NCBI GenBank assembly: GCA_031289325.1
Contig: JAITPS010000201.1
Span: 1-12,662 of the forward strand
Source of the DNA: Candidatus Methanovirga meridionalis
GTDB taxonomy: Archaea; Methanobacteriota; Methanobacteria; Methanobacteriales; Methanobacteriaceae
Direction of reading: 5' to 3'
DNA length: 12,662 nucleotides
Part shown: in pieces, positions 1-6,837 of the stretch
Layout: each line of letters begins with the position of its first letter
How positions within the stretch are numbered: position 1 is the stretch's first letter
Program-made: the position numbers and the translations under genes
The notes under the pieces: model-generated
Seen by the model: the letters and a program-made list of their open reading frames with translations, nothing else
Databases searched by the model: none
Told to the model about the DNA's origin: nothing

Positions 1-8
1 TATACCAA

Positions 9-115
9 CTGTCAACTTAAGAATTTTTGATTAAAATTTCTACTAAAATCATGTTTATACAAACTCCATTTTATTTTCATTCCAAGTTAAAAAAAAATAT
101 TTTTTAAGTTGACAG
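9..115. repeat. Small element bounded by a 12-bp perfect inverted repeat
   Basis: CTGTCAACTTAA (9-20) is repeated as its exact reverse complement TTAAGTTGACAG (104-115), with 83 AT-rich bases between and no reading frame. The size and terminal inverted repeats resemble a miniature transposable element or a solo pair of IS ends. No target-site duplication is obvious, so this is inference. A related TTAAGTTG word occurs near 714 and near 4173. Confidence 0.4.
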
Positions 116-1002
116 CGAATGTTGTAAACTTTTCTGAATGTTTAGATGTATGGATTTGTTTTTAATTCTTTTTTTGAAATAAGAAATAGTTTATCTACAT
201 TAAATAGTTATTTACTTAATAGTGCATTTAAAACTATAACTTGTATGATAACTTCAATAAAAAAGAAAAACAAGATAAAATTATTTACAAAATAGTTATT
301 CCAGAAATTACACTATCCTATGTTTGCTTTATTGGGAATAGCATTAATATTTGGAACTAAAATAAATCAGAATAAAGTTGAATTATTATTTGATTTATAG
401 TCCTTATGGATAAGTTCTTAAATTTTAGAATGATAATTTTTTTATTAAATTATTTAATTTTGAATATCACTTTATAAAAGTCTATAATTTTAAATTTTAA
501 TTAATATAAATTTATTTTGATTAATATAAATAATTTTAAATTAATATTTTTTAATAATATTTATTTTTAAAAAAGTTATTTATTAAGGACTTTATCGAAA
601 CTACTATAAGTGTTGGATCAAGTGTGGATCCAGATGTATCCAGAATTTCCAAATGATGATAAACAGTATTGTCGACAAAATATGGATTAGAGTGTACTTA
701 TAGAATTAATAGCTTAAGTTGTCAAGTATGTAATAAATCATGGATATTGAAGAGTGGAGTGTACTTACAAAACCAATAGTGCAAAAATATAAAAAATTTG
801 GTTCTAAAATATAATACGATTCTATAAAAAATGTCTGAAAAAGTCAGCATAAAAGAAATATAATGAGTATAAAGTAAATTTGAAAAAGGAGTAAATTGAA
901 AAAGGATAATGATCGTTTAATTAAGAAATCAATCACAATTAAAAAGTTATAGAATTATGATATAGAATTATGAATAAATTTAGAAATAATTGTTTAAATA
1001 AA
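116..1002. other. Gene-poor AT-rich region, only tiny degraded frames
   Basis: No convincing gene is visible. A 26-codon frame at 320-400 (+) begins MFALLGIALIFGTK, ends directly against the dispersed repeat at 401, and may be the tail of a lost gene. Around 610-790 both strands have short open stretches broken by stops; these may be relics but are not recognised. At 896-952 a TTG-started 18-codon frame follows an AAGGAG site (886-891) and could be the start of a truncated gene. The word GAGTGTACTTA is nearly repeated at about 693 and 755. Confidence 0.4.
401..608 (+). repeat. Dispersed AT-rich repeat family, copy 1 (full length)
   Basis: This copy starts TCCTTATGGATAAGTTCTTA and ends TTATTAAGGACTTTATCGAA followed by CTACTATA. 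The same sequence, in the same order, recurs at 7812-8429 and in part at 5235-5468 and 10626-10669; the right half is inverted at 10921-11004. The ends are inverted (AAGTTCTTAA against TTAAGRACTT), and the two halves are imperfectly complementary, so the unit could fold into a long AT-rich hairpin. It has no coding capacity. It may be a miniature inverted-repeat element or another dispersed intergenic unit. Confidence 0.6.
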
Positions 1003-2124
1003 TTATAATTTAAAATTATTAAGACATTTTATAAGTTTTTTATTTGATTCATGATCATTAATAGCTATTCTAATAAATTGATTATTTAACCCTCTATAAT
1101 TACTGCAAGATCTTATTAGTATATTCTTATTTTTTAAGTATAGGTAAATATCTCTATCAGTTAAATTTTTTAATTTACATAGAAGATAATTCCCATAACT
1201 ATGATAAGTCTTATCAAATATAGTTATTTTATTTAATTCATCCACCATATATTTTTTTTCAGATTTAATCCAATTTAGGGAGTTTTTTATATATTCTTCA
1301 TCTTTTAAAATATATTCTGCAGATAACTCAGCAAAAGAGTTAACATTCCATGGATTTTGAATTGAATTTATATGATTATATGCCTTTTTATTTTTAGTAA
1401 CACCAAAACCAAGACGAACCCCTGGAAGCCCATAAAACTTAGTCACTGATTTTATAATGAATAAACAGTCATAATGATTTGTTAAATTTAGTAAACTATA
1501 ATTATAATCTCCACTAAATTCAATGAAAGCCTCATCAACAATAGCTATTTTGTTTTCACTTTCACAATAATTTAATATTGAGATGAACTCTTTTTTATTG
1601 ATAATTTCTCCATTTGGATTATTAGGGTTGGCAATAATAAGTCCCTCAGTGTTTTCTAATTTTTCTAATAGGTCATCATAATTAAAACTAAAATCATTAT
1701 TTAAATATGAATAGTTTATATTAAGTTCATGTTTTCTGCTGGATTGTTCATATTCTAAAAATGATGGAACTACAATTGTTATGGAGTTTAAATAGCTAAT
1801 AGCTAAATCTATTATTTCTGTTGCACCATTTCCAACTAAAATATTTTCATGCGAAAAATTATATTCATTAAATTTCTTAATAAAATCCTTACTTTCTTCT
1901 TGATTATTACTAAAATAATAGCTATAATTATTTAAATAGTCAATTATATTATCTTTAAGTCTTCTATATTTTACATCTGGGTAAACTTTAAGTGAATCTA
2001 TACCTTTATTTATATTTTTTATAAATTTAGGAGGTACACCCAGTGGATTTATATTAGAACTAAAATCCAATATTTTTTTTCCTTTTAAAACTCCATCAGT
2101 ATATATGTCTCCACCATGAATCAA
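1003..2124 (-). CDS. cobD: L-threonine-O-3-phosphate decarboxylase (CobD-like, PLP-dependent)
   Basis: This is a fold-type I PLP aminotransferase-like enzyme of the HisC/CobD group, 373 residues. CobD decarboxylates threonine phosphate to (R)-1-amino-2-propanol phosphate, which links the corrin ring to the nucleotide loop of cobamides. The HGGD start and FSSNINPLG (residues 21-29) favour CobD over histidinol-phosphate aminotransferase. Visible active-site elements are VGNGATE (97-103), NPNNPNGE (166-173), VDEAF with the pyridine-binding Asp197, SVTKFYGLPGVRLG with PLP lysine 229 and Arg237, and substrate-type Arg352 in IRIA. A Ser/Asn/Lys-rich insertion covers about residues 66-92. The start is TTG (2124-2122), one base after the stop of the broken upstream frame, with AGGATG before it; this suggests translational coupling in a former operon. 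The family is sure; CobD rather than HisC is likely. Confidence 0.85.
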   Translation of the reverse strand: MIHGGDIYTDGVLKGKKILDFSSNINPLGVPPKFIKNINKGIDSLKVYPDVKYRRLKDNIIDYLNNYSYYFSNNQEESKDFIKKFNEYNFSHENILVGNGATEIIDLAISYLNSITIVVPSFLEYEQSSRKHELNINYSYLNNDFSFNYDDLLEKLENTEGLIIANPNNPNGEIINKKEFISILNYCESENKIAIVDEAFIEFSGDYNYSLLNLTNHYDCLFIIKSVTKFYGLPGVRLGFGVTKNKKAYNHINSIQNPWNVNSFAELSAEYILKDEEYIKNSLNWIKSEKKYMVDELNKITIFDKTYHSYGNYLLCKLKNLTDRDIYLYLKNKNILIRSCSNYRGLNNQFIRIAINDHESNKKLIKCLNNFKL

Positions 2125-2125
2125 T

Positions 2126-2438
2126 TTATTCCCATCCTAATTTATCATAAATTATAGATTTAATGTTTAATTTAAAATATTTTTCAAATCTTTTTTCCAA
2201 AAAGTCATTTTTATCATTGGTTTTTGAATTCACTTTCACACAATAATCCATATTTCTAATTTGTATTGATACATCAATTATAGGAGATTCTTTTAATTTT
2301 AAATCTCTGTATTAATATTTAAATAGCTATTCCCTTAAAAAATCATTGAAAATTGTTAATTGGGGGCATATCAATGACAATCATTGGAGCCCACGGATTT
2401 CTAAATTTATCACGACTAAAATAATTTGAAAATAGTAT
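2126..2438 (-). pseudogene. Broken gene directly upstream of cobD (3' remnant, frameshifted)
   Basis: Two open stretches on the minus strand have coding character but different frames. Residues from NYFSRDKFRNPWAPM to the stop at 2345-2343 form the first (2438-2343). The second (2311-2126) has 61 codons ending IYDKLGWE and stopping at 2128-2126, one base before the cobD TTG start. Stops separate them and no start codon or ribosome site precedes the second, so the gene appears frameshifted and truncated, or the two pieces come from different genes. The product is not recognised. Its position suggests it once preceded cobD in an operon, possibly in cobamide synthesis, but that is inference. Confidence 0.45.
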
Positions 2439-2605
2439 TTATTAAATATAATTTTTATACATTCTGTACTAAAACCTTATTTATAGATATTTTCAAGTTA
2501 AAAAATCTATTGAAGATATTATAATCTATTATGTAATATTTTATACTATGTAACTATTTCAATAAGAAAATAAGACTAAAAAAATGAGGGTAGGTATATA
2601 GAAAC

Positions 2606-2660
2606 ATTTATATGCTATTAAGGTTATAGTACGGGGGTGGGAAACAATCTTTTCCACCCT
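2606..2660 (+). promoter_or_regulatory. TATA-like box followed at start-site distance by a G-rich hairpin
   Basis: ACATTTATATGCTA (2606-2619) resembles a methanogen TATA/BRE promoter. About 25 bases on, GGGTGGGAAA (2635-2644) pairs with TTTTCCACCC (2650-2659) over ten pairs including one G-U, with a CAATC loop, and is followed by TTATTTTTAATTT. This could be a very short transcript with its own terminator. It could equally be the terminal inverted repeat of the insertion sequence that begins at 2634. The 14-mer CATTTATATGCTAT recurs at 11187-11200. Confidence 0.35.
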
Positions 2661-2867
2661 TATTTTTAATTTATTGGAATGATTTTCTTTTATTTTAAAT
2701 ATAACTCTATCAAAAACAGATTTTTATTCATTCAATTAGTTTTAATCTATTCCTTATACTTAATTGTGGTTTCAATTTTAACATGATTCATTTCAACTAT
2801 TATTATATTCTTAAGATTTATAAGTATTTATATTTGTTTGTTTCATTAAATTTGATGAGAAATTTAT

Positions 2868-3350
2868 TCATTGAATTATTATCTTATTTGTTTCGTGAGA
2901 ATAGTTTAATTTAGTCTCTTTGTCAAATATGTGCTTGTATTCTGGGTTGTTTTCAATGTATTTTGTTAGTGTTTGGGTATTTTGGCTTAATAGCAACAAC
3001 CCGCACACATATTTTGCATTTTCAAGTGAAGTTACATTTAATTGCATGAATTTATCATTTTATTTCCAATCACCAAAAATAGTTTCTATTTTATGTTTTC
3101 TTTTACTGTAAAATTTTTTATTTTCTTTTTCACTCATTTTCATTATATGTTGCATTTGTGATTCTGTTAGTTTGAATGTTATTTTCCCATTTAATATTTT
3201 ATTCAAGTTTTCATAATTTAACAATATGATTTTCTTTTTAATTTCTCTTTTACATGCATTAAAATGGTTTTTACTTGTTTCTAAGGCTTTCCACCAATAT
3301 TTCAGATTATAATATTCGAAATCATCTTCATTGTCTGTTGATATATGTTT
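2868..3350 (-). pseudogene. Transposase C-terminal relic (DDE, IS1182/IS4-like)
   Basis: The minus strand is open from 3350 to a TGA at 2870-2868 (161 codons) except for an in-frame TAA at 3062-3060 inside the conserved region. The translation includes KFYSKRKHKIETIFGDWK, which matches the Y-x2-R-x4-E-x6-K end of IS1182/IS4-type DDE transposases and carries the catalytic Glu, followed by CGLLLLSQNTQTLTKYIE, typical of the closing helices. Before this is a basic linker (CKREIKKKIILLNYENL). Upstream the frame ends at a TAA (3353-3351); the neighbouring frame (NIAASEIGQYDKNIY) continues, indicating a frameshift. The N-terminal catalytic aspartates are missing. The gene is inactive. The family group is fairly secure; the exact IS family is not. 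Confidence 0.6.
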
Positions 3351-3375
3351 TTATCGTATTGACCTATTTCAGAGG

Positions 3376-3389
3376 CTGCAATATTGCAG
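3376..3389. repeat. 14-bp perfect palindrome
   Basis: CTGCAATATTGCAG reads identically on both strands. It lies in the frameshifted stretch of the transposase relic. No function is apparent. Confidence 0.3.
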
Positions 3390-3545
3390 TAGAATTATGT
3401 TTTTATTTGAATTATGAATAAGCTTTTGTTTTCATCACATCTAAATAGAAAATTAATCTATCAATAACTTTAAGCACTTCACCCACTTTCAAACTCTGCG
3501 ATCAGAAAAACAACACTTAATAAAACCCATAACTTTCACACTTAA

Positions 3546-3740
3546 CTAATCAACATGATTAAACCATTTCTGACCTAAAGGATTATAACTATCCTTTAAA
3601 TATTCATCAAAGAAATTTGATTCACTCATTTTCTCAAGTAATAAAGTTTCACTTTCTTTTTCCACTAAATCCATCGCAATACTAATTTTTAATTCATGAT
3701 CACGGTCAATCACTTTAAATACCATCTCTAATATTTTCAT
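3546..3740 (-). CDS. 64-residue hypothetical protein; possible truncated transposase N-terminus
   Basis: The frame begins MKILEMVFKVIDRD and ends SYNPLGQKWFNHVD. It is charged, probably helical and cytoplasmic, with no membrane segment, signal peptide or recognised domain. Expression signals are unusually complete: a TATA-like element near 3795-3805 (minus strand), and a perfect AAGGTGAT ribosome site at 3757-3750, nine bases before the ATG. It lies within the decayed insertion sequence, on the same strand as the transposase relic and about 200 bases upstream of it. Beyond its stop there are further short coding-like stretches in other frames (for example EVLKVIDRLIFYLDVMKTKAYS). The simplest inference is that it is the surviving N-terminus of the transposase, cut short by a stop and an internal deletion. 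An independent small gene is the alternative. Confidence 0.4.
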   Translation of the reverse strand: MKILEMVFKVIDRDHELKISIAMDLVEKESETLLLEKMSESNFFDEYLKDSYNPLGQKWFNHVD

Positions 3741-3749
3741 ACATAAAAT

Positions 3750-3805
3750 ATCACCTTAAAAAAACTTTAATTATGATACTATCTATGAAGAACATTTTAT
3801 ATATA
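3750..3805 (-). promoter_or_regulatory. Promoter and ribosome site of the 64-codon gene
   Basis: On the minus strand TATATATAAAA (3805-3795) is a good archaeal TATA box, predicting a start near 3772. AAGGTGAT (3757-3750) matches the 16S rRNA 3' end and sets the ATG at 3740. Confidence 0.5.
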
Positions 3806-3853
3806 CTTTACTATATTGAAAGAATGTTAAAATTAGTATAAATTATTATAAGG

Positions 3854-4057
3854 ATGGAATATGTGAAAATTAGCCTATTGAAAACAGAGGTTTAATTTTT
3901 TACACATGAAAAAACGAATTTAATAAAACAAGAAATTTTTCAAATAAGAGAAATTTTTAAATATAATGAAAAACAAAAAAAGTTATTAAAGTGTAGGAAC
4001 AAAGAGTTACAAGAAAATAGAAATTATAAAATGATGAATTCTATTAAATTAGTTTAA
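3854..4057 (+). pseudogene. Coiled-coil gene fragment with an internal stop
   Basis: Sixty-eight codons from ATG 3854 to TAA 4057 are interrupted by a TAA at codon 14. After that stop the translation is Lys/Glu/Gln/Asn-rich and heptad-like (IKQEIFQIREIFKYNEKQKK), ending NYKMMNSIKLV. It resembles the coiled-coil tails with an NS-x-KLT-like end found on some surface-polysaccharide glycosyltransferases of Methanobacteriales, but the match is from memory and weak. A/T richness alone can produce Lys/Glu/Asn/Ile-rich frames. It lies inside the decayed insertion sequence, so it may be captured or inserted debris. Confidence 0.25.
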
Positions 4058-4719
4058 TACTTATTTAAAAAAAAGTAATTATTGTATAAAATTAGATATA
4101 TGCAAATTAAATAGAAAAATATTGTTTATAGCTTTAAATAAGTCTTGATAGAATTGCTCCCCACCCCTTTCTTAAGTTGAGGGTATTGGTTTTCAATGTA
4201 AGGTATCTAAATATCCTGTTTCATGAATAGGATTATTTTGCTTTTTTTCGTTTGTTTAAGTTTTTAATTAGTCTAAAGAGAGAGAGAGAGAGCTTGTGAT
4301 TCAATTTTCAAATTTGTTTTAATCGCCTTTTGTTTAACTTAAAGCTTTTGAGTCCATTTTATTATTGATTATAAAATGAAGGAAATAGGAAAACTTTATA
4401 TATGATTACAGTATAATATATATGATTACAGTATAAATAATATTTATTAATCATCAATAGAATAATACATGAAAAATGATGATTAAGCTATAATAATTAT
4501 ATTATTACTATAATAGGAAAGAGAACATTGTTCCCCACCCCTAATAAATAATAGAGTTTTTTAATCATTAAAATGAAATAAAAGAAAAATTTCGTTTTTA
4601 TAGCTTCACAAAATCAAAGATTTCATTGAACACAAGAAAATTAAAAAATCATCAATTTTCTAATTAAAATGAGAAATCTTAAAAACATGGAAGTTTATAG
4701 AAACTCTCTATTTAGAATT
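4058..4719. other. Non-coding AT-rich stretch with small repeats and hairpins
   Basis: No gene is seen on either strand. It holds eight AG dinucleotides in a row (4277-4292), a perfect 20-bp tandem duplication containing ATATGATTACAGTATA (4397-4416, 4417-4436) and a hairpin TTAATCATCA/TGATGATTAA (4447-4456 with 4477-4486). A nested hairpin is formed by AAGATTTC/GAAATCTT (4617-4624 with 4673-4680) enclosing AGAAAATT/AATTTTCT (4635-4642 with 4654-4661). The two candidate right ends of the insertion sequence also lie here. Confidence 0.45.
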
Positions 4720-4835
4720 GGCAACAATTATTTTTTAATGGAAAAATTACTAAATTTGTATAGTTACATATGCATGTGGAACCACCTTTGCCTATGAAAT
4801 AATGTCTTATTTTTGACTATTTCATAATTGTTGCC
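4720..4835. repeat. Second small inverted-repeat element, upstream of the 86-codon gene
   Basis: GGCAACAATTAT (4720-4731) and its exact reverse complement ATAATTGTTGCC (4824-4835) bound 116 bases without a reading frame. With the outer bases the match is about 15 of 17. An 8-bp direct repeat TCTCTATT flanks it at 4705-4712 and 4839-4846, which could be a target-site duplication, though the spacing to the two ends is unequal. In size and in CAAC-containing ends it resembles the element at 9-115. Confidence 0.4.
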
Positions 4836-4841
4836 CAGTCT

Positions 4842-4855
4842 CTATTATTATAACC
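4842..4855 (+). promoter_or_regulatory. Possible TATA box for the 86-codon gene
   Basis: CTATTATTATAACC is a TATA-like box about 35-50 bases before the ATG at 4891, giving a short leader that would contain the AGATGAT ribosome site (4880-4886). Such boxes also arise by chance in DNA this AT-rich. Confidence 0.3.
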
Positions 4856-4890
4856 TAAATGTTATCATAATTCAAGAATAGATGATTTTT

Positions 4891-5151
4891 ATGTCTGTTA
4901 GAGTACATATTGAAAATTTAGCTGATATGGGGTTTCCCTTAAATGATTTTTGGATTAACGATGATATGTTAATTTTATTCCCAGTATCATGCACGGTTTC
5001 TTATTGTTTATATAATAAATTAGTTAGTTATGGATTTAAATGTATATTATCCGACTATCTTACTATGGTTTCCATTAAAATTGTAAAATCTCCTTCAAAT
5101 ACTTTTGATCAAATTATTGAATATTTAGAACAAGAAGTTATAACACTCTGA
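4891..5151 (+). CDS. Small hypothetical protein, 86 residues
   Basis: The protein begins MSVRVHIENLADMGFPLNDF and ends EYLEQEVITL. No known domain is recognised. It is moderately hydrophobic in the middle (MLILFPVSCTVSYCLYNKL) with four cysteines but no clear signal peptide or full membrane helix; it looks like a small alpha/beta protein. The ATG at 4891 is chosen because AGATGAT, one base from the preferred AGGTGAT, lies four bases upstream; an in-frame ATG at 4882 overlaps that site and would add three residues. It stands alone between the small inverted-repeat element and a long repeat-rich stretch. Its codon use, with several TGC/TGT and mixed hydrophobic codons, looks more like a real gene than AT-driven noise. 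Function is unknown. Confidence 0.55.
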   Translation: MSVRVHIENLADMGFPLNDFWINDDMLILFPVSCTVSYCLYNKLVSYGFKCILSDYLTMVSIKIVKSPSNTFDQIIEYLEQEVITL

Positions 5152-5234
5152 TAATAGTGAAAAATGTTTATAGTTGATTATTTATTTTAAATGTAATAAA
5201 TGTTCTTATAAAAATTCGTTATATTAGCATTACG

Positions 5235-5468
5235 AAAAAGTTCTTAAATTTTTTAATTTTTAATTTTTAATTTTTAATTTTTAATTTTTAATTTTTAATT
5301 AAATTAGTTAACTTTAAATATCAATTTATAAAATCCATAATTTTAAATTTTAAATAATATAAACTTATTTTAATCAATATAAGTAATTTTAGATTAATAT
5401 TTTTAATTTTAAATTAATATTTTTAATAAAATTTATTTTTAAAAAAGTTATTTATTAAGAAATTTATG
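5235..5468 (+). repeat. Dispersed AT-rich repeat family, copy 2 (diverged)
   Basis: The left end AAAAAGTTCTTAAATT and right end AGTTATTTATTAAGAAATTT match copy 1. The interior follows the same order of words (AAATCCATAATTTTAAATTT, TTAATCAATATAAGTAATTT). Next to the left end TTTTTAA is repeated seven times in tandem (5250-5298), apparently replacing part of the left arm. Confidence 0.5.
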
Positions 5469-5616
5469 GTGATGTTGTACACTTCAATTATTCAAATTAA
5501 ATTTTAAATTTTGATTTAAATAGATATTTTCTTTATTTTAAAAAATTTATAATTTTATTTATTTTAAAAAATTTATAATTTAATTTTATTTATTTTAAAA
5601 AATTTATAATTTTATT

Positions 5617-5660
5617 TATTGAAATTTTTTATTTCAATTAGAAAAACGAAGTTCTTCTTT
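5617..5660 (-). repeat. Hairpin-repeat family, copy 1
   Basis: On the minus strand this reads AACTTCGTTTTTCTAATTGA then AATAAAAAATTTCAATA, nearly identical to 10698-10740. The segment TTGAAAT (5619-5625) pairs with ATTTCAA (5631-5637). The family carries two adjacent hairpins and occurs three times in this window, always between genes. Confidence 0.5.
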
Positions 5661-5729
5661 ATTTAAGAGTTAAAATCTTTATTTAAGAGTTAAAAATTAC
5701 ATATAAGCAAAAAAAAAGATATTATATGA

Positions 5730-5765
5730 ATTAAATTGAAAATAAATAAATTTATATTATTATTA
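5730..5765 (+). repeat. 36-bp block repeated exactly at 12550-12585
   Basis: The block starts ATTAAATTGAAAATAAATAA and ends in a short ATT run. The same 36 bases occur at 12550-12585, where the ATT run has grown to 29 copies. Outside it the two sites differ. Confidence 0.6.
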
Positions 5766-5890
5766 CAAGCAATAAAGAATTTACATCAAGAAAAATTTTT
5801 AAATTGATTAAAAGGATTTAATTTAATTAGAATTATTTTAAATTATTTTATTAAACTTATAAATAATTATAAACATTTAGTTTCTAAATT

Positions 5891-5944
5891 AAATAGTTTA
5901 TAATCTATTATTAATTCAAATAGTTTATAATCTATTATTAATTT
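5891..5944 (+). promoter_or_regulatory. Duplicated 27-bp promoter-like segment before the lipid gene
   Basis: A 27-bp unit beginning AAATAGTTTATAATCTATTA lies at 5891-5917 and 5918-5944 with a single base difference at its end, followed by a third partial AAATAG. Each unit has a TTTATAAT box. The two boxes would give starts about 27 bases apart, the nearer only a few bases before the ATG at 5960. Promoter function is inferred. Confidence 0.4.
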
Positions 5945-5959
5945 AAATAGAAAGATATT

Positions 5960-6793
5960 ATGAATCCTTATTTAGAAATATTAAGGCCTTTTAATGGATT
6001 AATGGCTATAATTGCACTTGTTTTAGTGGGAATTATAGGGAAAAATATTAACTTACCTTTATTAATAGGCATTTTAGCTGTTTTTTTAGCTACTGGGGGA
6101 GGTAACATAATCAATGATTTCTATGATTATAAAATAGATTCTATAAATAGGCAGGAGCGACCTATTCCTTCAGGTAAAATCTCTTTAAAAAATGCTAAAA
6201 ATTATGGTTTATCATTGTTTATAGTGTCTATTATCTTAGGAATTATAATTTCTGTTATGGTGGGTAGTTATTTACCTTGTACTTTAATTTTATTAAATTG
6301 TATGGTATTGTATTATTATGCTCATAGCCTTAAAAAATTACCTTTGATTGGAAATCTATCTGTTGCTTATTTAACTGGATCTTGTTTTATATTTGGGGGC
6401 TTAATTCTTGGAGAAATATATGTTCCATTGATTTTATCTTTTTTTGCATTTATGATGACTTTATCAAGAGAGATTGTTAAAGATATGGAAGATATAAAAG
6501 GAGATAAATTAGAGAATGTTAATACATTTCCTATTAAATATGGATTGAAAAATTCAAGTATTTTGGCTTCAGTATTTATATTGATTCCTACTTTTATCAG
6601 CCCTATTCTTTACTTTATTAAGATTTTTAATGTTTACTATCTTGTATTGCTCTTAATAGCTATTATAATATTTATTGTGGCTGCTTATAAAATACAGATT
6701 AGTCATGGTAGTGATAATTCAAATAAGGTTTCTAAATTAATTAAAATTGGAATGTTTATTACATTCATTGCTTTTGCAGTTGGTTCCATATAA
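5960..6793 (+). CDS. Digeranylgeranylglyceryl phosphate synthase (UbiA family)
   Basis: This membrane prenyltransferase of 277 residues should attach the second geranylgeranyl chain to geranylgeranylglyceryl phosphate, the second ether bond of archaeal membrane lipids. The two Asp-rich, Mg-diphosphate-binding loops of the UbiA superfamily are present: INDFYDYKIDSINRQERP (residues 51-68; Asp53, Asp56, Asp60) and REIVKDMEDIKGDKLENV (170-187; Asp175, Asp178, Asp182). About eight or nine hydrophobic helices cover the rest, as expected for the family. The start MNPYLEILRPFNG is typical of archaeal members; the ribosome site is weak (GAAAGAT), and a near-leaderless transcript from the duplicated promoter is possible. 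The next gene follows after 44 bases on the same strand and is probably cotranscribed. Function is well supported by length, both motifs and the archaeal setting. Confidence 0.88.
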   Translation: MNPYLEILRPFNGLMAIIALVLVGIIGKNINLPLLIGILAVFLATGGGNIINDFYDYKIDSINRQERPIPSGKISLKNAKNYGLSLFIVSIILGIIISVMVGSYLPCTLILLNCMVLYYYAHSLKKLPLIGNLSVAYLTGSCFIFGGLILGEIYVPLILSFFAFMMTLSREIVKDMEDIKGDKLENVNTFPIKYGLKNSSILASVFILIPTFISPILYFIKIFNVYYLVLLLIAIIIFIVAAYKIQISHGSDNSNKVSKLIKIGMFITFIAFAVGSI

Positions 6794-6837
6794 AATCTAA
6801 AAGTATATCTTAATGAAAATTTAAAGTTGGAATATAG

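Larger units (their letters stand above)
2634..4541. mobile_element. Decayed insertion sequence with GGGGTGGGRAACAAT inverted ends
   Basis: GGGGTGGGAAACAAT at 2634-2648 is repeated inverted at 4541-4527 as GGGGTGGGGAACAAT, one mismatch in 15. A third, also inverted copy, GGGGTGGGGAGCAAT, lies at 4167-4153, so the right end is either 4167 (about 1.5 kb element) or 4541 (about 1.9 kb). These are almost the only G/C-rich words in the region. Between them lies a transposase C-terminal relic on the minus strand. The sizes fit IS families carrying this type of DDE transposase. No target duplication was found. Frameshifts and stops show the element is dead. Boundaries are inference. Confidence 0.5.
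5469..5890. other. Low-complexity intergenic region with tandem repeats
   Basis: No gene is seen. TTTATTTTAAAAAATTTATA followed by ATTT occurs three times (5532-5555, 5558-5581, 5589-5612). A perfect 20-bp tandem duplication TCTTTATTTAAGAGTTAAAA lies at 5656-5675 and 5676-5695. A hairpin-repeat copy at 5617-5660 and a block shared with the far end of the window at 5730-5765 are listed separately. Confidence 0.5.

Noticed and set aside
610..790. Possible coding relics on both strands (for example minus-strand FCTIGFVSTLHSSISMIYY)
   Set aside because: Fragments are short, in conflicting frames with stops, and match nothing I recognise.
2920..3111. 63-codon plus-strand open frame
   Set aside because: It lies antisense to the transposase relic, whose minus-strand frame carries a recognisable motif; the plus frame is its shadow.
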